Shown: piece after piece, positions 25,973 through 36,945 of the stretch
How the letters are laid out: the number at the start of each line of letters is the position of its first letter
Numbering within the stretch: the stretch's first letter is position 1
Origin: Bryobacteraceae bacterium
GTDB taxonomy: Bacteria; Acidobacteriota; Terriglobia; Bryobacterales; Bryobacteraceae
Length of the DNA: 64,000 bases
Reading direction: 5' to 3'
Assembly: GCA_026129905.1 (NCBI GenBank)
Contig: JAHCHE010000002.1
Location: forward strand, 62,001-126,000
Made by a program: the position numbers and the translations under genes
The notes under the pieces: generated by a model
The model's database searches: none
What the model saw: the letters and a program-made list of their open reading frames with translations, nothing else
Told to the model about the DNA's origin: nothing

Positions 25973-27099
25973 TTACGCCCTTTCTTCAGAAGCCGGCCGT
26001 TGGCCACGCGTACGGACGCGACGTTGCCAGCGCGATGTGGTTGTGTGGGACGGCTGGCCGGGGATCACCAACTGCAAATCTCTGCGACCCAATGGCGGCG
26101 GCTTCTTGCACGGGCAGGTTGGCTTGGCTACCCATGGCGCTTGCTGGGTCCGCACCGTTCGGCCGCTGGTCTCGCGAATCGCCTCGTAATTCACCAGGAA
26201 AAAGAGATGGTTCCGCCGGACCGGGCCGTTCATCATGCCGCCGAACTGGTTTTTGCGCAGCGGCGGAATCCGCTCATCCGGACTGTCGAAATAATTCCGG
26301 GCATCCATGGCGGAGCTTCGAAAATATTCATACGCCGACCCGTGAAATGCGTTGCCGCCCGAGCGTGACACGGCCGTGAAAACGCCCCCCGCCGTCCGGC
26401 CGTACTCCACGGAAAAGGGACTCGTGATCAGGTGTACTTCCGACAGCTTCGATGCCCAGTTGGGCGCCCGGTGGAGGTGGCGGGCGCCGCCCCGGAAGCC
26501 TCATTGATGTAAATCCCGTCCAGCCGGAAGCTGTTCTGCCACGGACGGGCTCCGTTCACTGAAACCGGCGTCGCGGGTCCCGTGAATATGTTCCGGCTGA
26601 CGTTGGCCGGAACCGTGGCCGCCGGGTACTGCGCCACCAGGTCGAACATGTCGCGGCCCTTGAGCGGCAACGTGTCCAGCTTCTGCTGCTCGATCGAACC
26701 GCCCCAGTCGGACGCCGACGACGATACCAGCGGAGGCTCGGCGGTAACCACCACGCTTTCGCGGACCTCGCCGATGTCCAGCGTAAAGTCGGCGCGCACG
26801 GTCTGTCCGGCCGGAACTTCAATGCCTTCGCGGTTCGCGGACCGGAACCCCGGCCGCGAAACGGCGATCCGGTACGTTCCGGGCACAAGACCGGGAACCG
26901 CATAGCGGCCCTCCCCGTCGCTGCGCGCCTCTCGTTTGGCGCCGGTCGCCTCCGCCACGATCTCCAGTTCGCATTCCGGCGCCGCCGCGCCGGAGGCGTC
27001 CCATACCGAACCCGCCAGCGCTTTGGTCGTCTGAGCCGCGAGCGGCGCCAGCGCGGTCATCGCGGCGAGCAAAAGCGGAAAACGGCAGCCCCATCTCAT
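25973..27099 (-). pseudogene. Oar-like TonB-dependent receptor, frameshifted and truncated
   Basis: The N-terminal part (from ATG 27099) has a signal peptide (PLLLAAMTALAPLAAQ), a carboxypeptidase-regulatory-like domain (GEGRYAVPGLVPGTYRIAV) and a TonB plug (VVVTAEPPLV, PATPVSVNGARPWQNSF). Near 26445-26475 the frame breaks; two small shifts are needed to recover the expected IEAV...EVHLITSPF and then EYGRTAGGVFTAVSRSGGNA. The plug continues to VNYEAIRETSGRTVRTQ near 26145, after which homology ends and the frame stops at 25973. Intact relatives have roughly 1000 residues with a barrel, which is missing here. Its ATG overlaps the end of the permease gene (ATGA), so it was once part of that operon. 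Confidence 0.8.
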
Positions 27100-27857
27100 G
27101 ACGTTTCCCTCCAGGGTATGACAAAACCTTCCAGCGTTCGCAGCGATTTATGGATCAAGTAGCCGAAAAACGCCGAAATGATCACCGCTACATAGAGACG
27201 ATCGGTCGCAAAGGTGAGCCACGAGTTCCACACCAGGGAGCCCAGGCCTTCATTCGCGCTCACCATTTCCACTGAAATCGTCACCACCAGGCAGCGCCCG
27301 GCGGCCAGCCGCATGCCGGTGAAAATCTGCGGCGCGCTCGCCGGCAGGAAGACGCGGCGGAATACCGTCGCCCGCGATGCGCCGTAATTTCGCGCCATTT
27401 CGATGTAATGCCGCCGCACGCCGCGCACCCCGTCCAGCGTATGAATGGCGATCAGAATGAACGCCGTCGCCGCGATCACCAGATAACGCGCCGTGTCCCC
27501 GATGCCCACCAGCAGCATCACCATCGGCAGCAGCGTCAGCTTCGGCAGCGTGTAGATCGCCGAAATCACCGGCTCCAGCGACCGCAATACGGTCCGCGAC
27601 GCCCCCATCGTCGCGCCGGTAACGATGCCGGTCACTGCTCCGAGGGCGAAGCCCAGCGCGGCTCGCGACACCGTTGCGCCAAGGTGATGCCCAAGATCGC
27701 CCGACCGGATCATTTCGCGAACCGTGGCGGCCAGCGCCGTCGGCGGCGGGAAGAACAGTGGATCCAAAACGCCATGCGTCGCGGCGAACTGCCAGCTCAA
27801 AAGGATCCCGGCCGGCAGCCAGGCCGGAAGCAGCCAGATGTCGAGCGCCCGTCTCAC
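27096..27857 (-). CDS. ABC transporter permease, NitT/TauT (SsuC) type
   Basis: The 253-residue protein has about six membrane segments and the binding-protein-dependent permease signature EMARNYGASRATVFRRVFLP (EAA-loop region), followed by ASAPQIFTGMRLAAGRCLVVTISVEM. It matches the SsuC/TauC family, which imports organic anions such as sulfonates, nitrate or thiamine precursors. The GTG start at 27857 would overlap the stop of the binding-protein gene (GTGA) if a one-base frameshift in that gene is corrected. No ATPase gene is found next to it. The TonB-receptor remnant follows directly. Confidence 0.85.
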   Translation of the reverse strand: MRRALDIWLLPAWLPAGILLSWQFAATHGVLDPLFFPPPTALAATVREMIRSGDLGHHLGATVSRAALGFALGAVTGIVTGATMGASRTVLRSLEPVISAIYTLPKLTLLPMVMLLVGIGDTARYLVIAATAFILIAIHTLDGVRGVRRHYIEMARNYGASRATVFRRVFLPASAPQIFTGMRLAAGRCLVVTISVEMVSANEGLGSLVWNSWLTFATDRLYVAVIISAFFGYLIHKSLRTLEGFVIPWRETS

Positions 27858-28845
27858 AGCGTCCGCGAAATGGCCGCGCCGGCGCGCAGCCGTCCAGAAA
27901 TCGCGTATCGACCAGCGCCTCCGCCGGCATCGCCGTACTGTATTTGTTGGTCACGCACCACTCCAGGAAGCGCTGGATATCCGTCATCGGAAGCCTTCCG
28001 TCGGTCGCCGTGCCCGCGCGGCACAGGCGGCTCGGCGTCTCGGGATCGAGCCCGTTCCTCCGCACGAAATCCAGCAGAAACTGCGGATTCCGGCCTTCAA
28101 CGAAATCCGCCGCGCCGCGCAGGTACGCCCGCAGAAAGCGAACGCCGGCGTCGGAGTCGCCGGTGAAAAATCGCTGTCCGAACACGATATACGAGTACAT
28201 GTAGCCGGGAAGCGCCTCGGCCAGCGACGGGCCCATAATCACCTTTTCCTGGAGCCGCGTCGAGTACATCTCGTCCGTACTGCTCATCAGCACGTCGAGG
28301 TTGCCGGAGCCGATCATCACCGCGCCTTCATTGCCCTTAACCAGCACCATTTCGATCTCCGCGCGCGTCAGGCCCCCGGCCGCCAGGCAGGCGTCCATCT
28401 GAAACGCCGTGTTGGACGACGGATTCGTCAGGCCGACTCGCTTCCCCTTAAGCTGCCGAAATTCGCGGAATCCCTCCGGAAACGCAGCCCGCGCGCCCAT
28501 CAGCCGCCGGTCGTCCGCGCACTCGGCGGCGATGAACTGCCGCCCGGCGACGATGCGCACTTGCGCGCCGCGCGAGATCGCGTTCACCAGCGCCGGACTG
28601 ATGGCGTAGAACGTCGCGTCGGCTTGCCCGCCCGCCAGCAGCGGGATCGCCGTGTTGGCGCCGGTGTGCGACTCGATCCGCACCTGTAACCGCTCGGCGG
28701 CGAAGTAGCCCTGTTCGTGCGCCAGGTAAAGCGGCGACATGTAAACGTACGGCGACGCCAGCACCCGCACCTCCGAATCCTGCCGCCGCCGCGCGCAGGC
28801 CGCGGCGCTTCCGAGCGCCACCGAAAGCAGTTCTCTACGTCGCAT
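27854..28845 (-). CDS. ABC transporter substrate-binding protein (NMT1/SsuA type), probable C-terminal frameshift
   Basis: The protein of about 330 residues starts MRRRELLSVALGSAAACARR, a Tat- or lipoprotein-like signal, and has the binding-fold signature VRVLASPYVYMSPLYLAHEQ, QADATFYAISPALVNAISRG and LKGKRVGLTNPSSNTAFQMD. As given, the frame does not stop before the permease but runs on to 27250 inside it. Shifting by one base near the AAA at 27897-27900 gives a short tail and a TGA at 27854 that overlaps the permease GTG. I treat this as a probable sequencing error or recent mutation. The start overlaps the upstream ligase gene by 11 bases. Confidence 0.72.
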
Positions 28846-30448
28846 CCGCGCTTCTGCCCACCGGCCGGCCGTCGCTCGAAAACGCGCCGAGCAGCCGGAT
28901 CGCGTGAACCTTCCCCGTTCGGGTGACGTACGGCTCCGCGACAACCGCCTCCACGGCCGACGAGTGCGCCCAGATCCGCGTCGCCAGCGCGCCTCCGAAC
29001 CGGCCCCGCATATGCTCCAGAAACACATTCCTCACCCGCTCCGTGTCGGTCACGTTTGCGCGCGGGCTCACGTACAGGCGGAGCTTAGTGTCGTGATTGG
29101 CCGCCTCGCACTCTACCAGTTGGTAGTCGCCGGGGCGCCCTCCGACCTTCGCCGGAAGCACCTGCTCCAGAACCCCTGCCAGGTCCGAGCCGTGAAACGT
29201 CATGCCCTGCGGAGTCACCTTCCCGAAGCTGGCGATGTGGTTGATCCGCCGCGCGAATCCCAGCCGCGAGTAAAGGCAATCGAAGCGCGCGGGCTCGATC
29301 ACCCCATCGTCGTCCATTTCGACGTTGATAAATATGTTCGACGAGTACGGCAGCAGCGTCGTGAAGTGTAGCGAGTCCACCTCGACCTCTTCCGAGTACG
29401 GCGCCCGGCGCCGCCAGGCGATCGCGGCGATCGAGTCTTCGAAAATATGGACGCAATTGCCCGTCATGGCCCGGCACGCATGACCGATGTGGCCCACTTC
29501 GCTGATGCCATAGCTGGCCGCCGCCTCACACCCGGCCGAATGGAAGTGCGTCAGCTTACCCGGCGTGAGTGCCTCTCCGCCGCAGAAAAACAGCGTGCCC
29601 GAGATATCGAATCCCTTGTCCTTGGCCGCGCTCGCCACCCGCACCAGAGAACTCGCGATTCCGCCCACCGCCGCCGCGCGGCCCTCGGAACGCCGCCGCG
29701 CGATGTACGCCGCCACCGGCGAGAAGTCGCCCGGCGGTAGGTACGATGGATATGGCGCCCGCGCTCCCAGCGCGTTGCCCAGAAGCACGAACGCCCTCGT
29801 CGCCATCCGGTAGTGCCCGTAGTCCGTGAACGTCGAGCCGACGCTGAACCACCGGTCCACCGGCACGCCGATCTTGTGACCCCGCAGGCAGGAGTTCAGG
29901 CCGTTCGAGGAGGGCAGGATCGGCTTCACGTCGATCCAGGCTCGCCCCTGGACCCCGAACTCGCTAACGCGCATCAGGTGGTAAAGCTGCGTGTGCGCCT
30001 GCCAGGCGGTGGAGCGCGACGTTACCACTGGCCGGCCCCGGCTCCCGCTCGATGCGCTCTCCATCCAGCCGGTGACCAGCGGGTTGTTGAAACTCCGGCC
30101 ATGCGACGGAATCTCGCGGCCCGAACGCACGATCGGGATTTTCCCCTTCCATTCGTCGTGGGAAAGATAAACGCCCTCGCCGCGCAGGCGCGACAACGTC
30201 GGCTCCAGGCCCTCGCGGCGCACCGAATCCGCCAGGTCGTCATAGGCGCATCCCGCCAGCCGGAACATTTCCACGTAGGGGTGTTCCGGCCGCGCGAACA
30301 CGGCCCGCCGCACGGTGTCCAGAAAATTCGCCTCGCGATTCTGGCATTGGTTCCGGATGTACTCTTCCGGGCTGGGCAGCGCGGGCGCGCGCAACATCTT
30401 CCAGATGCCGACCGAGGGGGATCGCCTGGAGCTGCAACCGGATGCCAT
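28835..30448 (-). CDS. PaaK-like adenylate-forming ligase
   Basis: The product of about 537 residues has the distant PaaK-family (LuxE/PaaK) layout: VTGWMESASSGSRGRPVVTS (P-loop-like), LFFCGGEALTPGKL, AAASYGISEVGHIGHACRAM (the Y-G-x-S-E region), and a C-terminal lid ending EPYVTRTGKVHAIRLLG. It probably activates a carboxylic acid with ATP, to an acyl-CoA or acyl-AMP. Its gene overlaps that of the ABC binding protein, suggesting that the transporter imports its acid substrate. The start is unclear; I took the ATG at 30448, while a second in-frame ATG at 30397 precedes the conserved LRAPALPSPEEY stretch. Confidence 0.75.
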   Translation of the reverse strand: MASGCSSRRSPSVGIWKMLRAPALPSPEEYIRNQCQNREANFLDTVRRAVFARPEHPYVEMFRLAGCAYDDLADSVRREGLEPTLSRLRGEGVYLSHDEWKGKIPIVRSGREIPSHGRSFNNPLVTGWMESASSGSRGRPVVTSRSTAWQAHTQLYHLMRVSEFGVQGRAWIDVKPILPSSNGLNSCLRGHKIGVPVDRWFSVGSTFTDYGHYRMATRAFVLLGNALGARAPYPSYLPPGDFSPVAAYIARRRSEGRAAAVGGIASSLVRVASAAKDKGFDISGTLFFCGGEALTPGKLTHFHSAGCEAAASYGISEVGHIGHACRAMTGNCVHIFEDSIAAIAWRRRAPYSEEVEVDSLHFTTLLPYSSNIFINVEMDDDGVIEPARFDCLYSRLGFARRINHIASFGKVTPQGMTFHGSDLAGVLEQVLPAKVGGRPGDYQLVECEAANHDTKLRLYVSPRANVTDTERVRNVFLEHMRGRFGGALATRIWAHSSAVEAVVAEPYVTRTGKVHAIRLLGAFSSDGRPVGRSADAT

Positions 30449-30547
30449 GCTCGATCTGCGGGACTGCGCGTGCTTTCGCTGAGTCGAGTTCAAACCATTC
30501 CGCCGGCCGGCGGGTTACTCTACGTGAAGCACGGTTCGGAGAGTCCC

Positions 30548-31090
30548 ATGCCGGCGCGTCCGATTACGCAACGAAACATCCAGCGCGTCCTGCTCATCGG
30601 TTTCGGACTCGTGATTCTCCTGTTGTTCGCCGCCGGGTTCGTCGGCGTCTTCAACGTTCTATCCATTCGCCGGAGCGCCGGATTCCTGGTGGCCGAACAG
30701 ATGGTGACCACCCGGCTTATTGACGAGATCCAGAAGGAACAGGCAGCGTTGAGCGCCGTCTTTCACCGGCTGGCGCACGATCCGGAAACCGTCGACGCCG
30801 ATCGCATCCTCGCCCAGATCGAGGAAGCCGGCTCGGCGATCCAGAAGACGGCGACATCGGCGGCCGGCGGCCCCGACGAGGCGCTCTGGCGCAACTTCGA
30901 ACGCGCTGTCGAACGCTTCGCGGACGAGGCCCGAAGCTTCATCGATCAGCGCCCGGATGAGCCCGGCCTCACCCACAAACTGGTGCAGGGGCACGATGCC
31001 GTCGTCTCGATCATCTCCAAGCTGATCGCCGCCAGTTACGAGCGCGCCAGCCTGGCCGAACAGCACATCCGGCGCGTCTGCGCCCGCGCC
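30548..31090 (+). pseudogene. Sensor histidine kinase N-terminus (truncated)
   Basis: The sequence from ATG 30548 starts MPARPITQRNIQR, has a membrane helix (VLLIGFGLVILLLFAAGFVGVFN) and a helical extracytoplasmic sensor segment (MVTTRLIDEIQKEQAALSAVFHRLAHDP...) up to about ASYERASLAEQHI near 31070. HAMP, phosphoacceptor and ATPase domains are absent. The open frame continues to 31537, but that part is only the opposite strand of the TauE gene. The sensor gene is therefore cut off where it meets the convergent TauE fragment. Confidence 0.65.
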
Positions 31091-31831
31091 AGCAGCCGGG
31101 CTCCGGCGAACGAGCCGGCCAGAACGCCGAGAATCACCCGGCATCGCCACGCCCGGATCGATGTAGCCCCGGTTCAAGTACACGCCGGCGCTTGCGGCCG
31201 CCGTCACGCCGATCATGAAGTTGCTCGTGGTTGTCGAAACCTTGAACGGCAGCCTCATGGCCTGGTCCATCGCGAGGACCTGCACCGCCCCGGACCCGAT
31301 CCCGAGCAGGCCCGACAGCATTCCGGCGACCAGCATGATCGCGAATCCGGCGGGCACGCGCTGGACGTGATATTCCTGGAGTCCTTCCGGCGCCGGATAC
31401 GCTCCGTCCAGCCGGAGGCGCGCCGCGATCGGGTCGGTCGCGAAACGGCCGCCCTCTGCCCCGCTCCGCCGCCAGACCGAAAGGTAGGCCGAATACAGAA
31501 GCACGATGTCGAACAGAACCGCCAGCGAACGGGTTGAAATCCAGGCGGCAATCATCGCCCCCGCAATGGCGCCAAACGTCGTCGCCACTTTGAGAAACAT
31601 CCCTACCCGCAGATTGGTGAACCCTTCGCGGACGTAGGCCGCGGCCGCGCCCGAGGACGTCGCGATGACCGAGACCAGCGATGCGCCGATGGCGTAGCGC
31701 ATATCGACGCCCAGCGCCAGCATGAGCAGCGGAATCACGACCACCCCGCCGCCCATCCCCGTCAGCGAACCAATGAAACCCGCGGCCAGCGAACCGGCCC
31801 AAACGACAGCGGAGAACTCCAAGTTGTTCAT
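31036..31831 (-). pseudogene. TauE/SafE-family permease, frameshifted and truncated
   Basis: From the ATG at 31831 the protein reads NLEFSAVVWAGSLAAGFIGS and LTGMGGGVVVIPLLMLALG, with several membrane helices typical of TauE/SafE anion permeases, up to TTTSNFMIGVTAAASAGVYL and NRGYIDPGVAMP. A one-base shift at the CCC of 31137-31139 is needed to continue with VILGVLAGSFAGARLLARAQ, after which it stops at 31036, one or two helices short of a complete protein. Its ATG overlaps the cyclase stop (ATGA), so it was cotranscribed with it. Confidence 0.7.
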
Positions 31832-32772
31832 CGGATCGCTACCGGCGCGACGGTGGAACCGGTGGCGCCCTGGAGCTTCAGCGGCTGAAGCATGAACGCG
31901 AACTCATGGATGCGGCGGGCGGCCAGTTGCTCGAGCTTCAGGTTCTCCAAAAGATGTATGCCGTGCACCACAAGCATGATCTGATGGACCGGCAGACTGA
32001 TGCGCGTATCGGGGTTGGGTGAGATCTCGACCGAGGGGTTATCGGCGCCGATCAGCATCGGGTCCTGGCGGACCAGCCACTCCGCGGCGGCTATGCCGAT
32101 GCCGGGCGAGCGGCCCAGGTAGCGCGATTTGTCGGCGCTCCAGAGGCGGCTCCAGCCGGTGTTGATGAAGATGGCGTCGCCGGGCTGGATGGTCAGGTTC
32201 TGACGCGCGAGGGCGGCTTCGAGATCCTCGGCCGTGATTTCGTAGGTCTCCAGGAGCGTGTCGACGCCCTTGAGCGCCGCGACGTCGAGGAGGACCCCGC
32301 GCGTCATCAGGAAGCCGGCGTTTTCGACGCCGAGCTTCGTGAACCCGGTTCGGGTGGCGATCTCGTCGAGCTTGAAGCAGTTGTAGAGGCTGTCGCCGAT
32401 CGTCTGGTGCGCGAAGGCGTCGAACTGCGTGCCTACCTGCCCCAGTTCCGTGGCCACCCACTCTTCGTTCGAGCCGCGGCGGTTCGCGCCGGGGTTCATC
32501 ACCGTGCGCTTCACCGTGATGTCCAGATGGCGCGCGCCGAAGAAGGGGATGGACGGCGACAGGACATGGCCGAGTTCGAAGACCTCGCCGGAGCGGATCA
32601 GCCGGGCGGCGCGGAGAACCGTCTCCGGCTTCATGTGGTTGCCGGAGCCGCGCTGGTCTCCGGCGCCCCATTTGGAAGGACACCGCCGGGCGTCGGCAGG
32701 CGGCTCCCACGATTGCGCCCTGGCGCCGGCGGCGGCCAGAAGAAGAACGGCGAGCGTGATGGTTCGCGGCAT
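31828..32772 (-). CDS. Exported cyclase-family (kynurenine-formamidase-like) hydrolase
   Basis: The 314-residue protein has a signal peptide (TITLAVLLLAAAGARAQ) and a cyclase-family core. In the usual metal motif HxGTHxDxxxH, this protein has GQVGTQFDAFAHQTIGD, so the first two histidines are replaced by glutamines, a variant seen in a subgroup of the family. Further conserved parts are GVLLDVAALKGVDTL and GDAIFINTGWSRLW. The substrate is unknown. It is followed by the TauE fragment with overlapping codons and preceded by tpx. Confidence 0.8.
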   Translation of the reverse strand: MPRTITLAVLLLAAAGARAQSWEPPADARRCPSKWGAGDQRGSGNHMKPETVLRAARLIRSGEVFELGHVLSPSIPFFGARHLDITVKRTVMNPGANRRGSNEEWVATELGQVGTQFDAFAHQTIGDSLYNCFKLDEIATRTGFTKLGVENAGFLMTRGVLLDVAALKGVDTLLETYEITAEDLEAALARQNLTIQPGDAIFINTGWSRLWSADKSRYLGRSPGIGIAAAEWLVRQDPMLIGADNPSVEISPNPDTRISLPVHQIMLVVHGIHLLENLKLEQLAARRIHEFAFMLQPLKLQGATGSTVAPVAIR

Positions 32773-32834
32773 AGGGTCCCTCGACAGACCGATTGTAGCG
32801 GAGGAACCGCGCCGCGGCGAAGCCGAATCGGGAA

Positions 32835-33347
32835 TCAGGCGCCGAGTTGGCGGGCGGCCGCCAGCGCAGCGTCGTAGTCGGGGTGCTCGCCCACTTCCTT
32901 CACGTATTCGACGTGCCGGAGCGTGTTGTCCTTATCGACGACGAAGATGGCGCGGCTTTCAATACGCAGTTCCTTGATCAGCGTGCCGTAGGCCTCGCCA
33001 AACGAGCCGCTCTTGTGATCGGACAGCATCTTGACGCGGTCGACGCCGAAGGCGCCGCACCAGCGCTTCTGCGCGAAGGGCAGATCCATGCTGACAGTGT
33101 AGACCTCTACGCCGACCAGCTTCCCCAGTTCGTCGTTGAAGCGCTTGGTTTGCATGTCGCAGACAGGGGTGTCAAGCGACGGGACGACGCTGAAGATGCG
33201 GACGCCGCTGCCGGTGGCGGCCAGGTTCACCGGTTGGAGGCCGGTATCGACAGCCTCGAAATCGGGGGCCTTATCGCCCGGTTTGAGTTCAGGACCGATC
33301 AGCGTCAGCGGGTTTCCTTTGAGCGTGGTTGCAGCGGGTCGTTCCAT
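32835..33347 (-). CDS. tpx: Thiol peroxidase (atypical 2-Cys peroxiredoxin)
   Basis: The 170-residue protein has the Tpx pattern: LKGNPLTLIGPELKPGDKAP, the peroxidatic cysteine in VVPSLDTPVCDMQTKRFN (Cys63) and the resolving cysteine in AQKRWCGAFGV (Cys97). It reduces hydroperoxides using thioredoxin. The length matches the family. It lies 21 bases downstream of the YyaL-like gene, which also carries a thioredoxin-fold CxxC domain. An AGGAG ribosome site precedes the ATG. Confidence 0.93.
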   Translation of the reverse strand: MERPAATTLKGNPLTLIGPELKPGDKAPDFEAVDTGLQPVNLAATGSGVRIFSVVPSLDTPVCDMQTKRFNDELGKLVGVEVYTVSMDLPFAQKRWCGAFGVDRVKMLSDHKSGSFGEAYGTLIKELRIESRAIFVVDKDNTLRHVEYVKEVGEHPDYDAALAAARQLGA

Positions 33348-33368
33348 GGATGAGAGTCTCCTCCTGAT

Positions 33369-35477
<2,109 letters not shown>

Positions 35478-35539
35478 GTTCGTTAGGTCCCAGGCTGACG
35501 GACGGCGTGGAGGGCGCGTTGTCGTTATCATTGTAGCCG

Positions 35540-36898
35540 ATGAGCTACCTTCCACTTGAGCAAAGCGAGCTGTTGAACGACCTGACGGCGCTGCTGCGGA
35601 TCCCGAGCATCAGCACCTTGCCGGAGCGCCGCGGCGACGTGGCGCGGGCGGCCGAGTTCGTGCGCGGCCAGTTACAGGCGGCGGGTCTGGAAACCTGCCG
35701 GCTGATCGAAGGCGAAGGGAACCCGCTCGTCTACGGCGAATGGCTGGGGGCGCCGGGGAAACCGACGCTGCTGGCCTACGGTCACTACGACGTGCAGCCG
35801 CCCGATCCGCTCGACGAGTGGAAATCGCCGCCCTTCGAGCCGGAAATCCGTGGAGACGACATTTTCGCGCGGGGCGCCTCCGACGACAAGGGACAGACGC
35901 TGATCCTCATCAAGGCCGCCGCGGGACTGATGAAGCGCGATGGGCGCCTCCCGGTGAACGTGCGGTTCCTGATCGAGGGCGAAGAGGAGGTGGGGGGCGA
36001 GCACATCTCGCGCTTCATCGCTTCCGGTTCCGAACTGGCGCGGGCAGACGCGGTAGTGATCTGCGACACGGAGATGTTCGCGCCGGAGTTGCCGACCATC
36101 TGCGTGGGATTGCGCGGCATCGTGTATGGAGAACTGCTCGTGGCCGGGGCCGCGCAGGATCTGCACTCGGGCGTGTACGGGGGCGCGGCGCCGAATCCGA
36201 TTCAGGCGCTGGCCGAGATTCTCTGCGCACTGAAAGACCGCGACGGGCGCATACAGATTCCGGGATTCACGGACCGCGTGCGGCCGCCGACGCCCGAGGA
36301 GTACGAGGCGTGGTCGCGCCTTCCTTTCGACGAGAACGAGTACCGGGAAAAGGAGGTCGGCGCCCGGGAACTGGTGGGCGAACCGGGCTACTCGGTGTTC
36401 GAGCGGACATGGGCGCGGCCGACGCTGGAGGTTCACGGGATTCGCGGCGGCTTCACGGGCGAGGGCGCGAAGACGGTGATTCCAGCGCGGGCGCTGGCGA
36501 AAATCAGCATGCGCCTGGTGGGGGACCAGAAGCCCGCCGAGGCTTCCGCCCAGTTCCAGGCCGCCGTCGAGCGCGCTTGCCCCCGAGGCGTCACCGCGGA
36601 ATGGAAGGCGATTCACAGCGGAGAGCCCTCGCTGATCGACCCGGCCAATCCGTTCATCCGCTCGTCGGCGGAGGCGATGGAGCAGGTTTTCGGCAAACCA
36701 ACTGTGTACATCCGCTCGGGAGGCTCGATTCCGATCGTCGGTTTATTCGATAAACACCTCGGAATTCCGAGCGTACTGATGGGATTCGGGTTGCCGGACG
36801 ACAAAATTCACGCGCCGAACGAGAAGCTGCACCTGCCGAATTTCTTCCGGGGAATCGAAGCGATCGCGCGCTACTTCGAAATCGTGGGACGCGGCTGA
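35540..36898 (+). CDS. M20-family dipeptidase (metal-dependent)
   Basis: The 452-residue protein has the M20 metal ligands in context: [30 protein letters not shown]-type [36 protein letters not shown], and the C-terminal [19 protein letters not shown] histidine block. A dimerisation domain occupies about residues 190-330. It probably removes residues from dipeptides or acylated amino acids. The ATG at 35540 starts 62 bases from the divergent YyaL-like gene. Confidence 0.88.
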   Translation: MSYLPLEQSELLNDLTALLRIPSISTLPERRGDVARAAEFVRGQLQAAGLETCRLIEGEGNPLVYGEWLGAPGKPTLLAYGHYDVQPPDPLDEWKSPPFEPEIRGDDIFARGASDDKGQTLILIKAAAGLMKRDGRLPVNVRFLIEGEEEVGGEHISRFIASGSELARADAVVICDTEMFAPELPTICVGLRGIVYGELLVAGAAQDLHSGVYGGAAPNPIQALAEILCALKDRDGRIQIPGFTDRVRPPTPEEYEAWSRLPFDENEYREKEVGARELVGEPGYSVFERTWARPTLEVHGIRGGFTGEGAKTVIPARALAKISMRLVGDQKPAEASAQFQAAVERACPRGVTAEWKAIHSGEPSLIDPANPFIRSSAEAMEQVFGKPTVYIRSGGSIPIVGLFDKHLGIPSVLMGFGLPDDKIHAPNEKLHLPNFFRGIEAIARYFEIVGRG

Positions 36899-36945
36899 CC
36901 TCGAAGCCCGGCCCCGGCGTCCCGGCGCCCGCTATCCTGGGACAT

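Noticed and set aside
25604-26007. Small minus-strand open frames of about 107 residues after the TonB-receptor remnant
   Set aside because: They overlap in two frames, have no recognisable motif and lie across the short repeats, so they do not look like genes.
30659-31035. Continuation of the TauE frame opposite the sensor gene
   Set aside because: After the shift the recognisable TauE sequence stops at 31036; the longer frame is only the complement of the sensor coding sequence.
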